A DNA stretch of 64,000 bases from a cyanobacterium endosymbiont of Rhopalodia gibberula. Lineage in GTDB: Bacteria; Cyanobacteriota; Cyanobacteriia; Cyanobacteriales; Microcystaceae. Each line of letters begins with the position of its first letter. Position 1 is the stretch's first letter. Below the pieces are notes generated by a model, which made no database searches, was not told the origin of the DNA, and was given only the letters and a program-made list of their open reading frames with translations. Shown here piece by piece: positions 32,237 to 43,021 of the stretch. Location: the NCBI RefSeq assembly GCF_003574135.1, contig NZ_AP018341.1, forward strand, positions 558,001 through 622,000, written 5' to 3'. A program made the translations under genes and the position numbers.

Positions 32237-32756
32237 TCCTCATTAATTTTAAATATAAAAAATATAGACAAGTTATTTTAAATAAATTAAGTATAAAAGT
32301 AGCCAATCACTGGATAAATCAGCTAAAAAGTTAGTTCTGGGGAAAATTTGTTAGACAAAATAATTTATAATTTTCCTTGTTTTAGTTCTTACTTTGCAAT
32401 AAAAGTTGGTAGAATAAAGATTCACAAATAACTTCCTTTAGTTTTTTAAAAAACTCCCATATTACTTGAACAAAAAATATCTAATATGTAACTTATTTCT
32501 TTTGTTTTTGACTGAATTAATTACCATTAACAGCCTTTTTTAAGTAAATACTGTGTGAATAGAGGTATTTTTATTTATTAGTATTGTAGTAAATTACTTA
32601 GACTTATAAGTAACTAGGCGCCATACCAATGATGCGAAGAATATTAGTTATAGAATAAATCACTAAACTAGAAAAATTAAATAGTAAACCAATATAGGTA
32701 ACCATATCATGTTGTTTAACTTACAAGTTAAGCAACATGGTCTCCATAATGTCAAT

Positions 32757-33284
32757 TAAATTGTACTATTTCTATAGTAAGTTATAAATTTATCTATTTT
32801 TAGATCTAAAATAAAAATGCCAAAAGAAATTGGGGTGTTCATTATAAGTATTCCTGTTGGATAGAAGTATTGCTGGAAAACTTCTAATTCTGCTTCTCCG
32901 AAGCTATTGAAAATATAAAGACAGAGTCCGTCAAAGCTCGATCTATTCATATCGGTATAACTTTGCGAATAATACGATAAGATAATGGCACTCCTAAATA
33001 ATTTTCTAAATCAGTCGCCAGTTTATTGACTGAGTGAATGCACTCATGCTCTCAAATTTAATTTATAATAGTTCAACTATCTGAAATTTAGATACAATGC
33101 GTAATTGAAAATTTAAATTATCTTTTTCTGATAAACAATCCATAATAAAAAAATTCTTTTCATAAAAGAGGCAGTACGAACGATGGTTACTATTTGTTAG
33201 TCTCAGGCAATCCATAGGGTTAATCTTAGTTAGCTCGACAGCAAACACACTTTTTCTTTTAATAGCTATTATGAACTTAATCAT
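32757..33284 (-). pseudogene. Unrecognised gene remnant(s)
   Basis: On the minus strand, protein-like pieces occur in successive frames: LRIVSKFQIVELL, then LGVPLSYRIIRKVIPI, then FGEAELEVFQQYFYPTG and MNTPISFGIFILDLKID. Stops and frame changes separate them. The continuity suggests one decayed gene of about 170 codons. I do not recognise it; chance is possible at this AT content. Confidence 0.3.
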
Positions 33285-33641
33285 ACTAAAGTTTGGTCAT
33301 TTACAGATGATTAATGAAGATCAGGTTGAACCAACCAAATAATTTGACTCTCATGACTACTCTTTTGAAAGGTGCATTAGAAAATAAAGATAGTATTGAG
33401 AGCAGTTCAGTAATTAGTCTATAGAATATAGAATAAGTGTTGAGTCGGACAGAAATTATTTACAGCGAGTTTAATACTTCATATTACAAGGTTAGTTCGT
33501 TTTCTGTAAATTGAGCTTACTCCTAATACAAAAGAACTCAAGCTAAGCTTTTGACAAAAACACTTTTCTCGGTCCACAAAACAAAAAACATTAAAATTGA
33601 CAACCTACCCCAATGATAAAATCTATCAAGATGTTAATTTC

Positions 33642-33824
33642 TATGTTGCTATCTTATAATGGGGATGACTATGTTAGCCACAACAGTGATAACAATCGCT
33701 CATTATGGCTTTGAGTTGCTAACGGTTTTCTAGAGAACCATGACCAAATCTTAAATACTGGCGATGGTGCTCTTTTCTCTCAAGAACCTAATATTGAACC
33801 TGCTGCTATTAGCTATGATACCTA
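33642..33824 (+). pseudogene. Unrecognised gene remnant
   Basis: One frame reads MLLSYNGDDYVSHNSDNN and RSLWL, a TGA, then VANGFLENHDQILNTGDG and PNIEPAAISYDT. The residue mix is protein-like and interrupted by a single internal stop. Family unknown. Confidence 0.35.
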
Positions 33825-33936
33825 GGTCTTACTTTTTAAATCAATCTAACCAGTAAGAATAGACAATAACTTATTTCAACTCTATTGTAAAATTTATTTT
33901 TTCAACTGTTTTACTTATTACAGGTATTTTTACTTT

Positions 33937-34560
33937 ATGAAAACTTTAGAAGCAATTTATCAACGTCGCTCTGTCAAAGGTTACGATCCTAACCACAAAA
34001 TAACTCCTGAAGAAGAACAAAAGCTTCTTGAAGCAACGATTCAGTCTCCCACCAGTTTTAATATTCAACATTGGCGTTTCGTCATTCTCCGAGATACAGA
34101 ATTACGACAAAAAATTCGCAAGGAATTTGGTAATGATCAAGTTCAAATGACGGATGCTTCTTTACTAATTCTATTTACGGCAGATATGAAAGCTTGGCAG
34201 AAAAAACCTCAACGTTATTGGCGTAATGCTCCTCAAAAAATTGCGGATTTATTAGTTAATTGGATGAGTAAATTTTATGAAGGACGGGAATGGTTACAGC
34301 GAGATGAAGCTCAACGTTCAATTGGTATGGCAATGCAGACTCTAATGTTGACAGCTAAAGCGATGGGTTACGATTCTTGTCCAATGATTGGTTTTGATAT
34401 CGATAAAGTAGCAAAGCTGATTGACTTACCAGATGATTATGTCATGGGTCCAATGGTAGCAATTGGCAAAAAAGTCAAAGAGCCTTGGACTAAACCTGGA
34501 CAATTGCCGCTAGATGAGTTAGTGGTTGAAAATAAATTTTCAACTACGGATTTCATCTAA
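33937..34560 (+). CDS. Nitroreductase-family FMN oxidoreductase
   Basis: 207 residues of the NfsB/Frm2-like fold. The N-terminal FMN-phosphate motif is IYQRRSVKGYDP, then SPTSFNIQHWRFVIL (about 37-51). The C-terminal half has AMQTLMLTAKAMGYDSCPMIGFD and MGPMVAIGKKVKEPW. Members use NAD(P)H to reduce quinones, nitroaromatics or other electrophiles; the physiological substrate cannot be told. The gene is intact and stands alone between two deserts. Confidence 0.85.
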   Translation: MKTLEAIYQRRSVKGYDPNHKITPEEEQKLLEATIQSPTSFNIQHWRFVILRDTELRQKIRKEFGNDQVQMTDASLLILFTADMKAWQKKPQRYWRNAPQKIADLLVNWMSKFYEGREWLQRDEAQRSIGMAMQTLMLTAKAMGYDSCPMIGFDIDKVAKLIDLPDDYVMGPMVAIGKKVKEPWTKPGQLPLDELVVENKFSTTDFI

Positions 34561-34849
34561 AAAAATATCAAATCTTATTAGAAGTTTTAAACCATAATTT
34601 ACGGTTTTTTCAAAAAAAAATAGGATAATAAATCATCGCTTACAGTATAACTAATGCAGTTGTCTCAGTGAGAGGTTCTAATCATGATATTAATCAAGCT
34701 CTTTAAAATTTTTAATTAAATATAGATTAGCTAAATTTTCAAACAAGCCGGCATCTACATGATCGTTCTTTTTTGAAAACTTTTCTATTTTAGACTTACT
34801 TTAGCTTACTTACTCGTTACTCAATTTTCAAAAGAATTGGTCAACAAGG

Positions 34850-34958
34850 AAGCAGAGTTATAAGTGTGTATACTGTTTTTATCGTTACTAAGTATATGAG
34901 TAGTGCGGCGATTACTAAACAGATTGGGAATGCTTATCAAAGCTTTGCTAAAATGTAG
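34850..34958 (+). pseudogene. 3' end of an unrecognised decayed gene
   Basis: The reading GQQGSRVISVYTVFIVTKYM followed by SSAAITKQIGNAYQSFAKM and a stop has protein-like composition. It is followed 40 bases later by a terminator hairpin, as expected of a real gene end. Upstream the frame breaks up. Family unknown. Confidence 0.35.
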
Positions 34959-34998
34959 GTAGTATAAGCTAATCTATCTAAAAGTTAAGATCATTGAA

Positions 34999-35031
34999 CA
35001 TTGCTGATTTTAATGTTCGGCAATGCTTTTT
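34999..35031 (+). terminator. Terminator hairpin after the remnant at 34850-34958
   Basis: CATTGC (34999-35004) pairs with GCAATG (35020-35025) and is followed by CTTTTTATT. GAACATT/AATGTTC offers an alternative pairing. Confidence 0.45.
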
Positions 35032-35799
35032 ATTAAACATTCTTAATATAAAAATTTTATCATGACGCGAGTTCGATAATATTTTAGGTCTAAAATACTA
35101 AACCTCAAGCAATACATACTACTCTCTTCTTTCTTGAGAATTTTTTATTAAACTCATGTTTTTAATAAATTTTTATGTTTAATTCTATTAAGAATAAGTA
35201 AATTATTTTCTAATTCAGTATTTTATTTTTTTGTATTTCTTTACATAGTATATAGATGGACTAAAACAAAACTAAGTTTGTAGTCAGTTTTAAAAAGTTT
35301 GAAAACCTAATTATATTAATTTTTAATTTGTAACTAAAAACCTGTATATTTTATATTTGATGATAAAGAATCAATATTATTTAATAATCTCTGAAATTGA
35401 CATTTAAATTCGATTTATTAAAATAATTTACTAATACATAAATTATGTACACAAAAATATAACTATATTTTCAATGTTAGAAATAGCGTCACTTATAGAG
35501 TTAAAAAATCTAATTTTTTAGAACTCTCTAAATAAATACTTTTTTCTCTAAAAATGCTTCAATGTTTCTAGTAAAAATCGAAATTAAAATCTCAAGATAT
35601 AATTTACTTTGATAAATATAATATTTAGTAATTTAAATATAACTTAATATAGACTTGATTCAGAAAAAATCAGATTATTAAAAACGATTATTTCTAGCTA
35701 ATGATTATTTAACTATAAATGTTTCTAAAATTTTTTGTTAAAAAATTGCCTAGTCAAATCAAGATTATATAAGAATATAATTTTAAAAAAAAGGAGAAT

Positions 35800-36420
35800 A
35801 TGGTGTCTACTCAGTCGACCTTTTAAAGTTAACTGATAATAAACTTAAGGAAACTGTTCAACTTCATCTCTATCAACCTCAACGTTGGAAACAAAAAAGA
35901 ACACCAGTTGTTCCTTTGCTAATATTTTAAATTTTTACCTCGATAATTTCAGTATGTTAGAAAAACAATTAGTCTCTTACGGTTTTTTAACCTTCATTCC
36001 TCATTATGTTAGTCCTGATACAAAAAAAATGAGAGAAGATAATTAATAGTTATTTTCTTAAATTGTATGACTTGTAATAATTTATTAACTGACTGTTAAA
36101 TATTAGTTATCTTTTAGATAGGTCAGAAAATAGAAGAAATAAAACAGAACTTATGATAGGTTAAAATTAGATAAAGTTGAAGTCTTAGAGTATTTTTTAG
36201 GTTGCACTTGCTGAGTACGGGAAGCCAACATATCTATATCGCTCCAATGTCGGACTTTAAACTTACCTATTCAAGACTATGATTTTCGAACTCCAATAGT
36301 AACAGTGATCAGAATTACGAATACTATTAATAGTATCATTGTTGAATAACAAAGATTAAGTAAAGTTAATCTTTTCATTATTTCGGTGTCAGAACAATTT
36401 TATTAACTTGATTGATTGGT
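35800..36420 (+). pseudogene. Decayed alpha/beta-hydrolase (DUF1400-like) gene
   Basis: AAGGAG at 35791-35796 stands before ATG 35800, which meets a stop after seven codons. Further on, fragments in shifted frames read VQLHLYQPQRWKQKRTPVV, NFSMLEKQLVSYGFLTFIPH and, near 36330, RLSKVNL followed by IISVSEQFY. These match the order of conserved stretches in cyanobacterial alpha/beta-hydrolases: the strand before SHG, 'LASYGFxVxxPEH', and 'LSKIxVPxxIVSGSxD'. The nucleophile region is lost. The identification is tentative. Confidence 0.45.
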
Positions 36421-36617
36421 CATTAAGACAATGATTACTATCTGTCTGCATTTCTTTAACTCTTTTACTGTTTTCACTAAGTCAGAACTTTCTAAATTAA
36501 TGGCTATCGTGTCTGCAAATTATCTTTAATCGTAGCAAAGTATTCTAATTGTTTATCCAATTTGCAGTGAAAATTTTTAATCTTTTGCTTAATTTCTTCT
36601 TGCTACTCTTTATTCAT
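36400..36617 (-). pseudogene. Decayed small gene with intact ribosome site
   Basis: Reading minus from 36617, TTAGGAGAG precedes ATG at a normal distance. The frame gives MNKE, a stop, then QEEIKQKIKNFHCKLDK and QLEYFATIKDNLQTR before more stops. The product would be a short helical, charged protein. Family not recognised. The ribosome site plus coherent sequence makes decay more likely than chance. Confidence 0.45.
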
Positions 36618-37720
36618 TTTTATACTCTCCTAAAAAATTACAGAAATTTTATTAATTGTCATTTTATTGGTTAAATTTATGTGATTGTTCTCCTATCTTA
36701 TCAATTTTTTTAGCATATTTATAAACTTAAAGCTCATATATTAATTAATATCTATAATTTTTCTGTTGACTCTGACTCTGGAGAGAAAGCTACTGAATAT
36801 TTTCCAGTAATTACTGAAATAATTTTTACTTTTTTACTAAAAAAAGATCCGTCATTACCTTCTATGAATAAGATTTTTTTATATATCCCCACATCTTTAG
36901 CTAAATGCTCATGAACTAAATTCAATCATTTTGTATTTATTTATGGAATTTAATTCCATAATTTGTATCCTGTTCAGTTGTTTGATAAATCTATAGAAAC
37001 ATGACCACTCATAGTCTTTATTTACAAAAACAATAAGTCCTCTTGAAAGAGAATCTAAACTGTTATTCTGATTAACCTCAATTCTACTCTAAATTTATCA
37101 AACAAACATATTTCTTCTTGAATTTATAAAAATTTTTAGTTCTTTAAATTCTGTTTTAAAAGCAGTTTATCCATGAACATTTATTGTCCAATAAGCTCTT
37201 TTATTGTATGTTTTGATCTTAGATGTTAATAACAATATCTTAGCTTTTTTTAGTCATTCCATCCTCTTTATTTCCAAACTTTTTTAATACAATTTTTTAG
37301 TCTATTTAACGAGTGATTTTTGGTCTCATTGAGATTTATCCATCTGTTGCTCTCAATTTTAATTGAGGGGCTAATTGTTTAAGTTGTTTATTTGGTTAAT
37401 AAATGCTTTTTTTACTTAAAACTATTATTATTAAATGTTTTAACTCCTTCTCCTTCTAATTAATTATTTTTTAAAAATCTCTTCATGGCAATCATAATCT
37501 ATTCTTACAGCAAGCACTCTATTTTTGAGAGCTCATCCTCAAGATGCTTACAAAAATAAATTCTATTTTCTTAACTAGATAAAGTCTCAACTTTTTATGG
37601 GATTACATCTTAGTCCAAGTTTGTTTTTACAAACGGATTTAGTATAATCACTTTTTTCAAAATTAAATGTAAACTCACACGTACTTAGTACAGTTAATTT
37701 TTATTTTTTATAGGTTCTCC

Positions 37721-39634
37721 TTAATCAGAAATTACTGCAGAATGATGCTCTTTTTTCTGTGAACACAATTCCAAATACACCAACAAAGCGTTAATATCAG
37801 CAGGGTTAACTCCCCCAATACGGGACGCTTGACCTAGGGTTAAAGGGTTAACTTTAGTTAATTTTTCCCTAGATTCCATTGACAATGTCTCAATTTTCAT
37901 GTAGTCCATTCCGTTTGGTAATTGACGATTACTATGACGACTAATTTGGTCAATTTGATTTTGTTGGCGTTTCAAATAACCTGAGTATTTGATATCGATT
38001 TCTGCCCTTTGTTTTTCTAGTAAACTAATTTGAGAATTTCCTAACCCATAGCGATCTAAGTCAACATAATGAAACCCAGGACGGCGTAACAAATCCGCTA
38101 AAGTAATTGATCCCTTGATCTTTTGTTGAGTTTCTGTTGCAATAGTAATTCCTACTTTATCCGTTTCTTTAATTCTAGTTTCGTTGAGACGTTTTTTTTC
38201 TACAGAAATAGAATCTTGTTTTGTTTTAAAAAGCTGCCAACGACGATCATCAATTAACCCAATTTTTCGACCTAACGGTGTTAATCGTTGATCGGCATTG
38301 TCTGACCTTAAAATTAAACGATATTCCGATCGAGAGGTTAACATTCGATAAGGTTCTCGTAAATCTTTGGTACACAAATCATCAATTAAAGTCCCCAGAT
38401 AACTTTCCTCTCGTGAAAAGATAATCATTTCTTTATTTTTAACTAACTGAACCGCATTAATTCCTGCCACAATGCCTTGGGCGGCTGCTTCTTCATATCC
38501 TGTCGTTCCATTGACTTGACCAGCGCAAAATAACCCTTCAATTTTCTTAGTCATCAAGGTCGGATAACATTGGGTGGCGGGAAGATAATCATATTCCACC
38601 GCGTAAGCGGGCCGTAACATTTCGCATTTTTCTAACCCTGGAAGGGTTCTTAACATTGCCAATTGAATATTTTCAGGAAGTCCAGTAGAAAATCCTTGGA
38701 TATAAAGTTCAGGAATATCTCGTCCTTCGGGTTCAATGAAAATTTGATGACTCTCTTTATCTGCAAACCGAACAATTTTATCTTCAATAGAAGGACAGTA
38801 ACGAGGACCTTTAGCTTCGATAAACCCGCCGTAGATTGGAGATAGGTGTAAATTATTACTAATGATCTGATGAGTTTCGACTGTAGTTCTGGTCAAATAA
38901 CAGTTCATTTGTTCTCGTTCAATCCAAACTTCAGGATCAAAACTAAACCAGCGTACTTCATCGTCAGGGGGCTGAAGTTCTAGATGACGATAATCCACTG
39001 ATCGTTTATCTACTCTAGCGGGGGTTCCAGTTTTAAGTCTTCCAGTTTCAAACCCTAATTTATTCAAAGTTTCGGTCAATCCTACTGCCGCAAATTCTCC
39101 GGCTCTTCCCGCTTCCATCGATTTACTACCAATCCAAATGCGACCTCCTAAAAAGGTTCCAGTAGTTAAAATAACTGCTTGTGCACCGAAGCAGGTCCCA
39201 AAGTAGGTTTCGACGCCGATCACTTGGTCATTTTTTCCTAGGATTAAATCCGTCACCATCCCTTCACGAATTGTTAAATTATCTTGATTATCGATAATTT
39301 TTTTCATTACTGCTGAATATTCCCGTTTATCAGTTTGAGCGCGTAATGCCCACACTGCAGGTCCTCTTGAGCTGTTAAGAACTCGTTTTTGCAGATAGGT
39401 ACGGTCTGCCATTTTGCCGATTTCTCCCCCTAATGCATCTACCTCATGGGTAAGTTGAGACTTCGCTAGTCCCCCCACTGCAGGATTACAAGGTTGCCAA
39501 GCAATTTTATCTAGATTGATAGTTAACATTAGGATACGACATCCACGACGTGCACCAGCTAAAGCTGCTTCACATCCTGCATGGCCTGCGCCAACGACGA
39601 TGATATCAAAGGTGTCTTGGAAATCGATAGTCAT
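37721..39634 (-). CDS. mnmG: MnmG (GidA), tRNA uridine-34 modification enzyme
   Basis: The FAD protein that, with MnmE, installs the carboxymethylaminomethyl group at U34 of certain tRNAs. 637 residues. The N-terminal FAD motif is [19 protein letters not shown] (about 14-32), followed by [20 protein letters not shown], the catalytic region [28 protein letters not shown], and the C-terminal helical MnmE-binding part with [16 protein letters not shown]. All are intact. MnmE is not in the window. Two long hairpins lie upstream of its start. Confidence 0.96.
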   Translation of the reverse strand: MTIDFQDTFDIIVVGAGHAGCEAALAGARRGCRILMLTINLDKIAWQPCNPAVGGLAKSQLTHEVDALGGEIGKMADRTYLQKRVLNSSRGPAVWALRAQTDKREYSAVMKKIIDNQDNLTIREGMVTDLILGKNDQVIGVETYFGTCFGAQAVILTTGTFLGGRIWIGSKSMEAGRAGEFAAVGLTETLNKLGFETGRLKTGTPARVDKRSVDYRHLELQPPDDEVRWFSFDPEVWIEREQMNCYLTRTTVETHQIISNNLHLSPIYGGFIEAKGPRYCPSIEDKIVRFADKESHQIFIEPEGRDIPELYIQGFSTGLPENIQLAMLRTLPGLEKCEMLRPAYAVEYDYLPATQCYPTLMTKKIEGLFCAGQVNGTTGYEEAAAQGIVAGINAVQLVKNKEMIIFSREESYLGTLIDDLCTKDLREPYRMLTSRSEYRLILRSDNADQRLTPLGRKIGLIDDRRWQLFKTKQDSISVEKKRLNETRIKETDKVGITIATETQQKIKGSITLADLLRRPGFHYVDLDRYGLGNSQISLLEKQRAEIDIKYSGYLKRQQNQIDQISRHSNRQLPNGMDYMKIETLSMESREKLTKVNPLTLGQASRIGGVNPADINALLVYLELCSQKKEHHSAVISD

Positions 39635-39686
39635 TTATATCTACGAAAAAATACAGCCGCTCTGATTTATAGGATAACAAATTTTG

Positions 39687-39736
39687 AAATTGATCTTATC
39701 GATGAGTAATTAACTACTCATCGATAAGATCAATTT
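39687..39736. repeat. Perfect 22-bp inverted repeat (6-nt loop)
   Basis: The left arm at 39687-39708 (it begins AAATTGATCTTATCGATGAG) and right arm at 39715-39736 are exact reverse complements around ATTAAC. It is the longest perfect hairpin I found in the window. It lies 53 bases upstream of the mnmG start, so it is not that gene's terminator. Confidence 0.75.
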
Positions 39737-39782
39737 AAGAAACATAATTAAATCTATTAAAGATAGTTTAGTTATGTTTCTT
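39737..39782. repeat. Second hairpin directly abutting the first
   Basis: AAGAAACATAA (39737-39747) pairs with TTATGTTTCTT (39772-39782). Partial pairing continues inside (TAAA/TTTA, CTAT/ATAG). Confidence 0.65.
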
Positions 39783-40020
39783 ATGATTTATTTGTCCTCG
39801 AGTCAAATAAATCTACAAGTTAAGTCTCAAGATATTTTTCTATTTAATTAACTTTTAAGTATCACTTATTGAATTTGTAATAATTTTTTTATGACCACAG
39901 AAACTAGTATTTTTTGTTCTTCATATTGAATGATGAGACTTGGCAAAATTTGTATCTCAGGTTAAGCTCTAAGCGGAATCATAATCTGATCTAATTTTCT
40001 CGTGTGGTGTTGAGAAGTTA

Positions 40021-40248
40021 ATGAAAGTACAGACCCCCCAACTTCGAACTCTTCCCTGGGGTTTACTCTGGGAGTTTTTATTGCTAACTAGTGCATTAGG
40101 CACTTCCGCTGGACTAGGTTTTGGAGCTGCCATAACGTTAAACCGCCCTGTTGAGCCTGGAGGGACTGTTTTACATTCGGAACAGTCCTTTCCTCCTCGT
40201 CAGGACTGGCCAATTGGCCCAACCGTAGAGACTATTTCGCAGCGTTAA
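40021..40248 (+). CDS. Small single-span membrane protein, unknown function
   Basis: 75 residues: a short cytoplasmic-like start with PWGLLWEFLL, a hydrophobic span about residues 12-38 (LLLTSALGTSAGLGFGAAI), and a proline-rich tail ending SFPPRQDWPIGPTVE. Base use is clearly coding-like, with much higher GC than the flanks. The sequence is intact while its surroundings are decayed, which suggests selection. I do not recognise a named family. Confidence 0.6.
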   Translation: MKVQTPQLRTLPWGLLWEFLLLTSALGTSAGLGFGAAITLNRPVEPGGTVLHSEQSFPPRQDWPIGPTVETISQR

Positions 40249-41512
40249 GTTAATAGGGGTCGACAGTCGTTTACCCCTACACTGTGTAAATAATTTAGAT
40301 TTTCGTCATACATGAATTAATCAATGGAGAAAAAATCTAAAAATCCGCTAAATTTTGATAATTGATGAGGTATTCTAATTCTCGAACCTTAAAAGTTTTT
40401 TTGACAAGCCTAAGGTAATTGAAAAGCTCTAAGATAAAAAGCAGTAATCACATCCCGACCCACTTGTTCTTCAATGATATCTCCTTGAGCAAAAATAAGT
40501 TGTTTATTCCCAGATTGTTTCATTAACATACAGGGCTGAACTATACTACTCTTCAGTCTACTGTGACCCACCCCACCTTTTCATTGCCGTTTCCCGATCA
40601 AATATCGAGTTGATAATTTATTCTGGTAATAGTAAATTCTTTGTATAAATTGAGGACAAACTGACCTGGGAGGGTACATCTGTGGTAATAATTAATATGA
40701 ATTGAGAGATATGAGTTTGACTAAAATAGGATTTAATAGGTGTGTTAACTAATGTTGACAACACAATATAGACGCATTTTTTCACAGAAAAAATAAATTG
40801 TTTTATTTTCCTATAAAAGTTAAAATTTTCAATACAATCTTTTTTTTGAAAAAAGTGCAATGTTTATAATTTAGAATTTGATTAAATCAAAAATTATAAA
40901 TTGCCTTTAACAGAGAAATTTGCGCCTCGCTCTTAATTTCTAATTAAGTCAGAATACTAGTCTTTTCTAGGCTAGCTATCATAGAAGAATGATGAATAAA
41001 AGTTATTCTTTTTACCTTACAGATACTTATTAATAATAGTTTTAGAAATCATAATTCGTTGATTTGGCGTACTTAGTCTATGAGAATTAAATATTTTTGA
41101 ATATTTTTTTTAATCATTAATACTGAGCTGATAAATTTGTTAGTTATTATTTTTTGTGATTTTTGATTTAAGGTTTACTAAAAATTGGAATAGTTAACCT
41201 TGCTAAGGGAAAACATAATAATCTTAATAGTTTGTCGTATTTGATTTTAATTACTTTTTAAATAGTAAATTGTTTAGACATTAGTTACAAGTTTATTCAG
41301 GTTTATTCTCAATATCTTAATCTGTAAAGCTGGCAAATTAACATGATAAATCTTAAGGGTAAATAATTAGACTTTTATTCACCCTACGTGATAATTTATT
41401 TTATGCTTTGTAGTCCCACAATAGACTGGTTTTTATCAAAATTTGTCGCTGGAATATTATTTCACCACAATAAGTCATAATTAAAATATAAAAATTTGTA
41501 ACCAGTTGCACT
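40249..41512. other. 1.3-kb desert with a minus-strand remnant
   Basis: Besides the remnant at 40410-40610, I see only AT-rich sequence. The 80-codon minus frame 40618-40860 lies where the same decayed gene might continue but is not convincing. Confidence 0.4.
40410..40610 (-). pseudogene. 3' remnant of an unrecognised gene
   Basis: On the minus strand one frame reads LMKQSGNKQLIFAQGD and then IIEEQVGRDVITAFYLRAFQ before a stop. Upstream the frame is broken by stops, although the sequence stays GC-richer than spacer. Family not recognised. Confidence 0.4.
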
Positions 41513-43021
41513 ATGGCTAGAGATCTACGGGAATTTATCAATCAACTTGAACAACGGGGACAATTACGCAGGATTAAGGCATTAGTTGATCCTGATTTAG
41601 AGATTGCAGAAATATCTAACCGAATACTACAAGCAGGAGGACCTGGACTCTTATTCGAGAATGTCAAAGGCTCAGATTTCCCTTTGGCTATCAACTTAAT
41701 GGGAACCTTGGAACGCATTTGTTGGGCGATGAAGATGAAAGAACCTCAAGATTTAGAAACTCTAGGTAGAAAATTAGCCATGTTGCAACAGCCAAAACCA
41801 CCAAAAAAAATCTCCCAAACAATTGATTTTGGTAAGATTCTTTTTGATGTGATTAAAGCAAAACCAAGTAAAAGTTTTTTTCCTCCATGTCAACAAATAG
41901 TAATTGAAGAGGAAAATTTAGATCTGAACACTTTACCTCTAATTCGTCCTTATCATGGGGATGCGGGGAAAATTATTACGTTGGGACTAGTTGTTACTAA
42001 AGACTGTGAGACTGGAACCCCAAATGTGGGAGTTTATCGTTTACAGTTGCAATCCAAAACTACTATGACAGTGCATTGGTTGTCTGTCAGAGGTGGGGCT
42101 AGACATCTACGAAAAGCAGCAGAGAATGGTAAAAAGTTAGAAATTGCTATCGTTCTAGGAGTCGCTCCCCTAATTATAATGGCTGCGGCTACTCCTATTC
42201 CTATAGACCTCTCAGAATGGCTATTTGCAGGACTATATGGAGGGTCAGGGGTGGCATTGACTAAATGTAAAACCCTAGATTTAGAAGTCCCAGCAGATGC
42301 GGAATTTATCCTAGAGGGAACTATTACTCCAGGCGAATTTTTACCTGATGGGCCTTTTGGGGATCATATGGGATATTACGGAGGAGTAGAAGATTCGCCA
42401 TTGATTCGCTTTCACACCATGACCCATCGCAAAAATCCCATTTATTTAACAACATTTAGTGGTCGTCCCCCCAAAGAAGAGGCGATTATGGCAATCGCAT
42501 TAAACCGTATTTATACTCCGATTTTGCGACAACAAATCCCAGAAATTACAGACTTTTTCCTACCTATGGAGTCCTTAAGTTATAAAGCAGCAATTATATC
42601 TATTGATAAAGCTTATCCAGGACAAGCAAGACGAGCAGCTTTGGCTTTTTGGAGTGCGTTGCCTCAGTTTATATACACTAAGTTTGTGATTATTGTAGAC
42701 AAAGATATTAATATCCGAGATCCTCGACAAGTAGTTTGGGCAATTAGTTCTAAAGTTGACCCCTCAAGGGATGTTTTTATTCTTTCAGAAACACCTTTTG
42801 ACACTTTAGATTTCGCGAGTCAAAAATTAGGGTTAGGAGGTAGAATGGGAATTGACGCCACTACAAAGATGTATCCTGAAATCGACCACAAATGGGGAGA
42901 ACCTTTAGAATCTAATACAGATATATTTACAATGGTTAATCGCCGTTGGGTCGAGTACGGTTTAGAAGATATTATCCTAGATAAAGTTAATGATAATCTA
43001 TTTGGTTATGACATCAAGTAA
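41513..43021 (+). CDS. ubiD: UbiD-family prenyl-FMN-dependent decarboxylase
   Basis: 502 residues beginning MARDLREFINQLEQRGQLRRI, the family start. The prFMN/metal-binding core is present (VGVYRLQLQSKTTMTVHW, about 167-184), as are EFLPDGPFGDHMGYYGG and FSGRPPKEEAIMAIALNRIY (about 318-337), which carry the conserved active-site residues. UbiD enzymes use prenylated FMN from UbiX (intact at 2049-2657). In cyanobacteria this pair is expected in plastoquinone synthesis from 4-hydroxybenzoate. It is flanked by deserts and intact, so it is presumably under selection. Confidence 0.92.
   Translation: MARDLREFINQLEQRGQLRRIKALVDPDLEIAEISNRILQAGGPGLLFENVKGSDFPLAINLMGTLERICWAMKMKEPQDLETLGRKLAMLQQPKPPKKISQTIDFGKILFDVIKAKPSKSFFPPCQQIVIEEENLDLNTLPLIRPYHGDAGKIITLGLVVTKDCETGTPNVGVYRLQLQSKTTMTVHWLSVRGGARHLRKAAENGKKLEIAIVLGVAPLIIMAAATPIPIDLSEWLFAGLYGGSGVALTKCKTLDLEVPADAEFILEGTITPGEFLPDGPFGDHMGYYGGVEDSPLIRFHTMTHRKNPIYLTTFSGRPPKEEAIMAIALNRIYTPILRQQIPEITDFFLPMESLSYKAAIISIDKAYPGQARRAALAFWSALPQFIYTKFVIIVDKDINIRDPRQVVWAISSKVDPSRDVFILSETPFDTLDFASQKLGLGGRMGIDATTKMYPEIDHKWGEPLESNTDIFTMVNRRWVEYGLEDIILDKVNDNLFGYDIK

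Larger units (their letters stand above)
32237..33936. other. 1.7-kb desert with gene remnants
   Basis: Remnants are listed at 32757-33284 (minus) and 33642-33824 (plus). The rest shows only AT-rich sequence, plus a small palindrome TGTTTAACTTACAAGTTAAGCA near 32711. Confidence 0.4.
34561..37720. other. 3.2-kb desert, largest in the window, with decayed genes
   Basis: It holds a remnant with its terminator (34640-35031), a decayed alpha/beta-hydrolase (35800-36420) and a decayed small minus-strand gene (36400-36617). The stretch 36660-37700 has scattered minus-strand coding-like pieces without a recognisable family. The rest is AT-rich noise. Confidence 0.45.
39635..40020. other. Intergenic between divergent mnmG and a small membrane protein gene
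   Basis: Dominated by two adjacent long hairpins at 39687-39782; the rest is AT-rich without clear promoters. Confidence 0.5.

Noticed and set aside
40618-40860. 80-codon minus-strand frame
   Set aside because: AT-driven composition and no recognisable motif.
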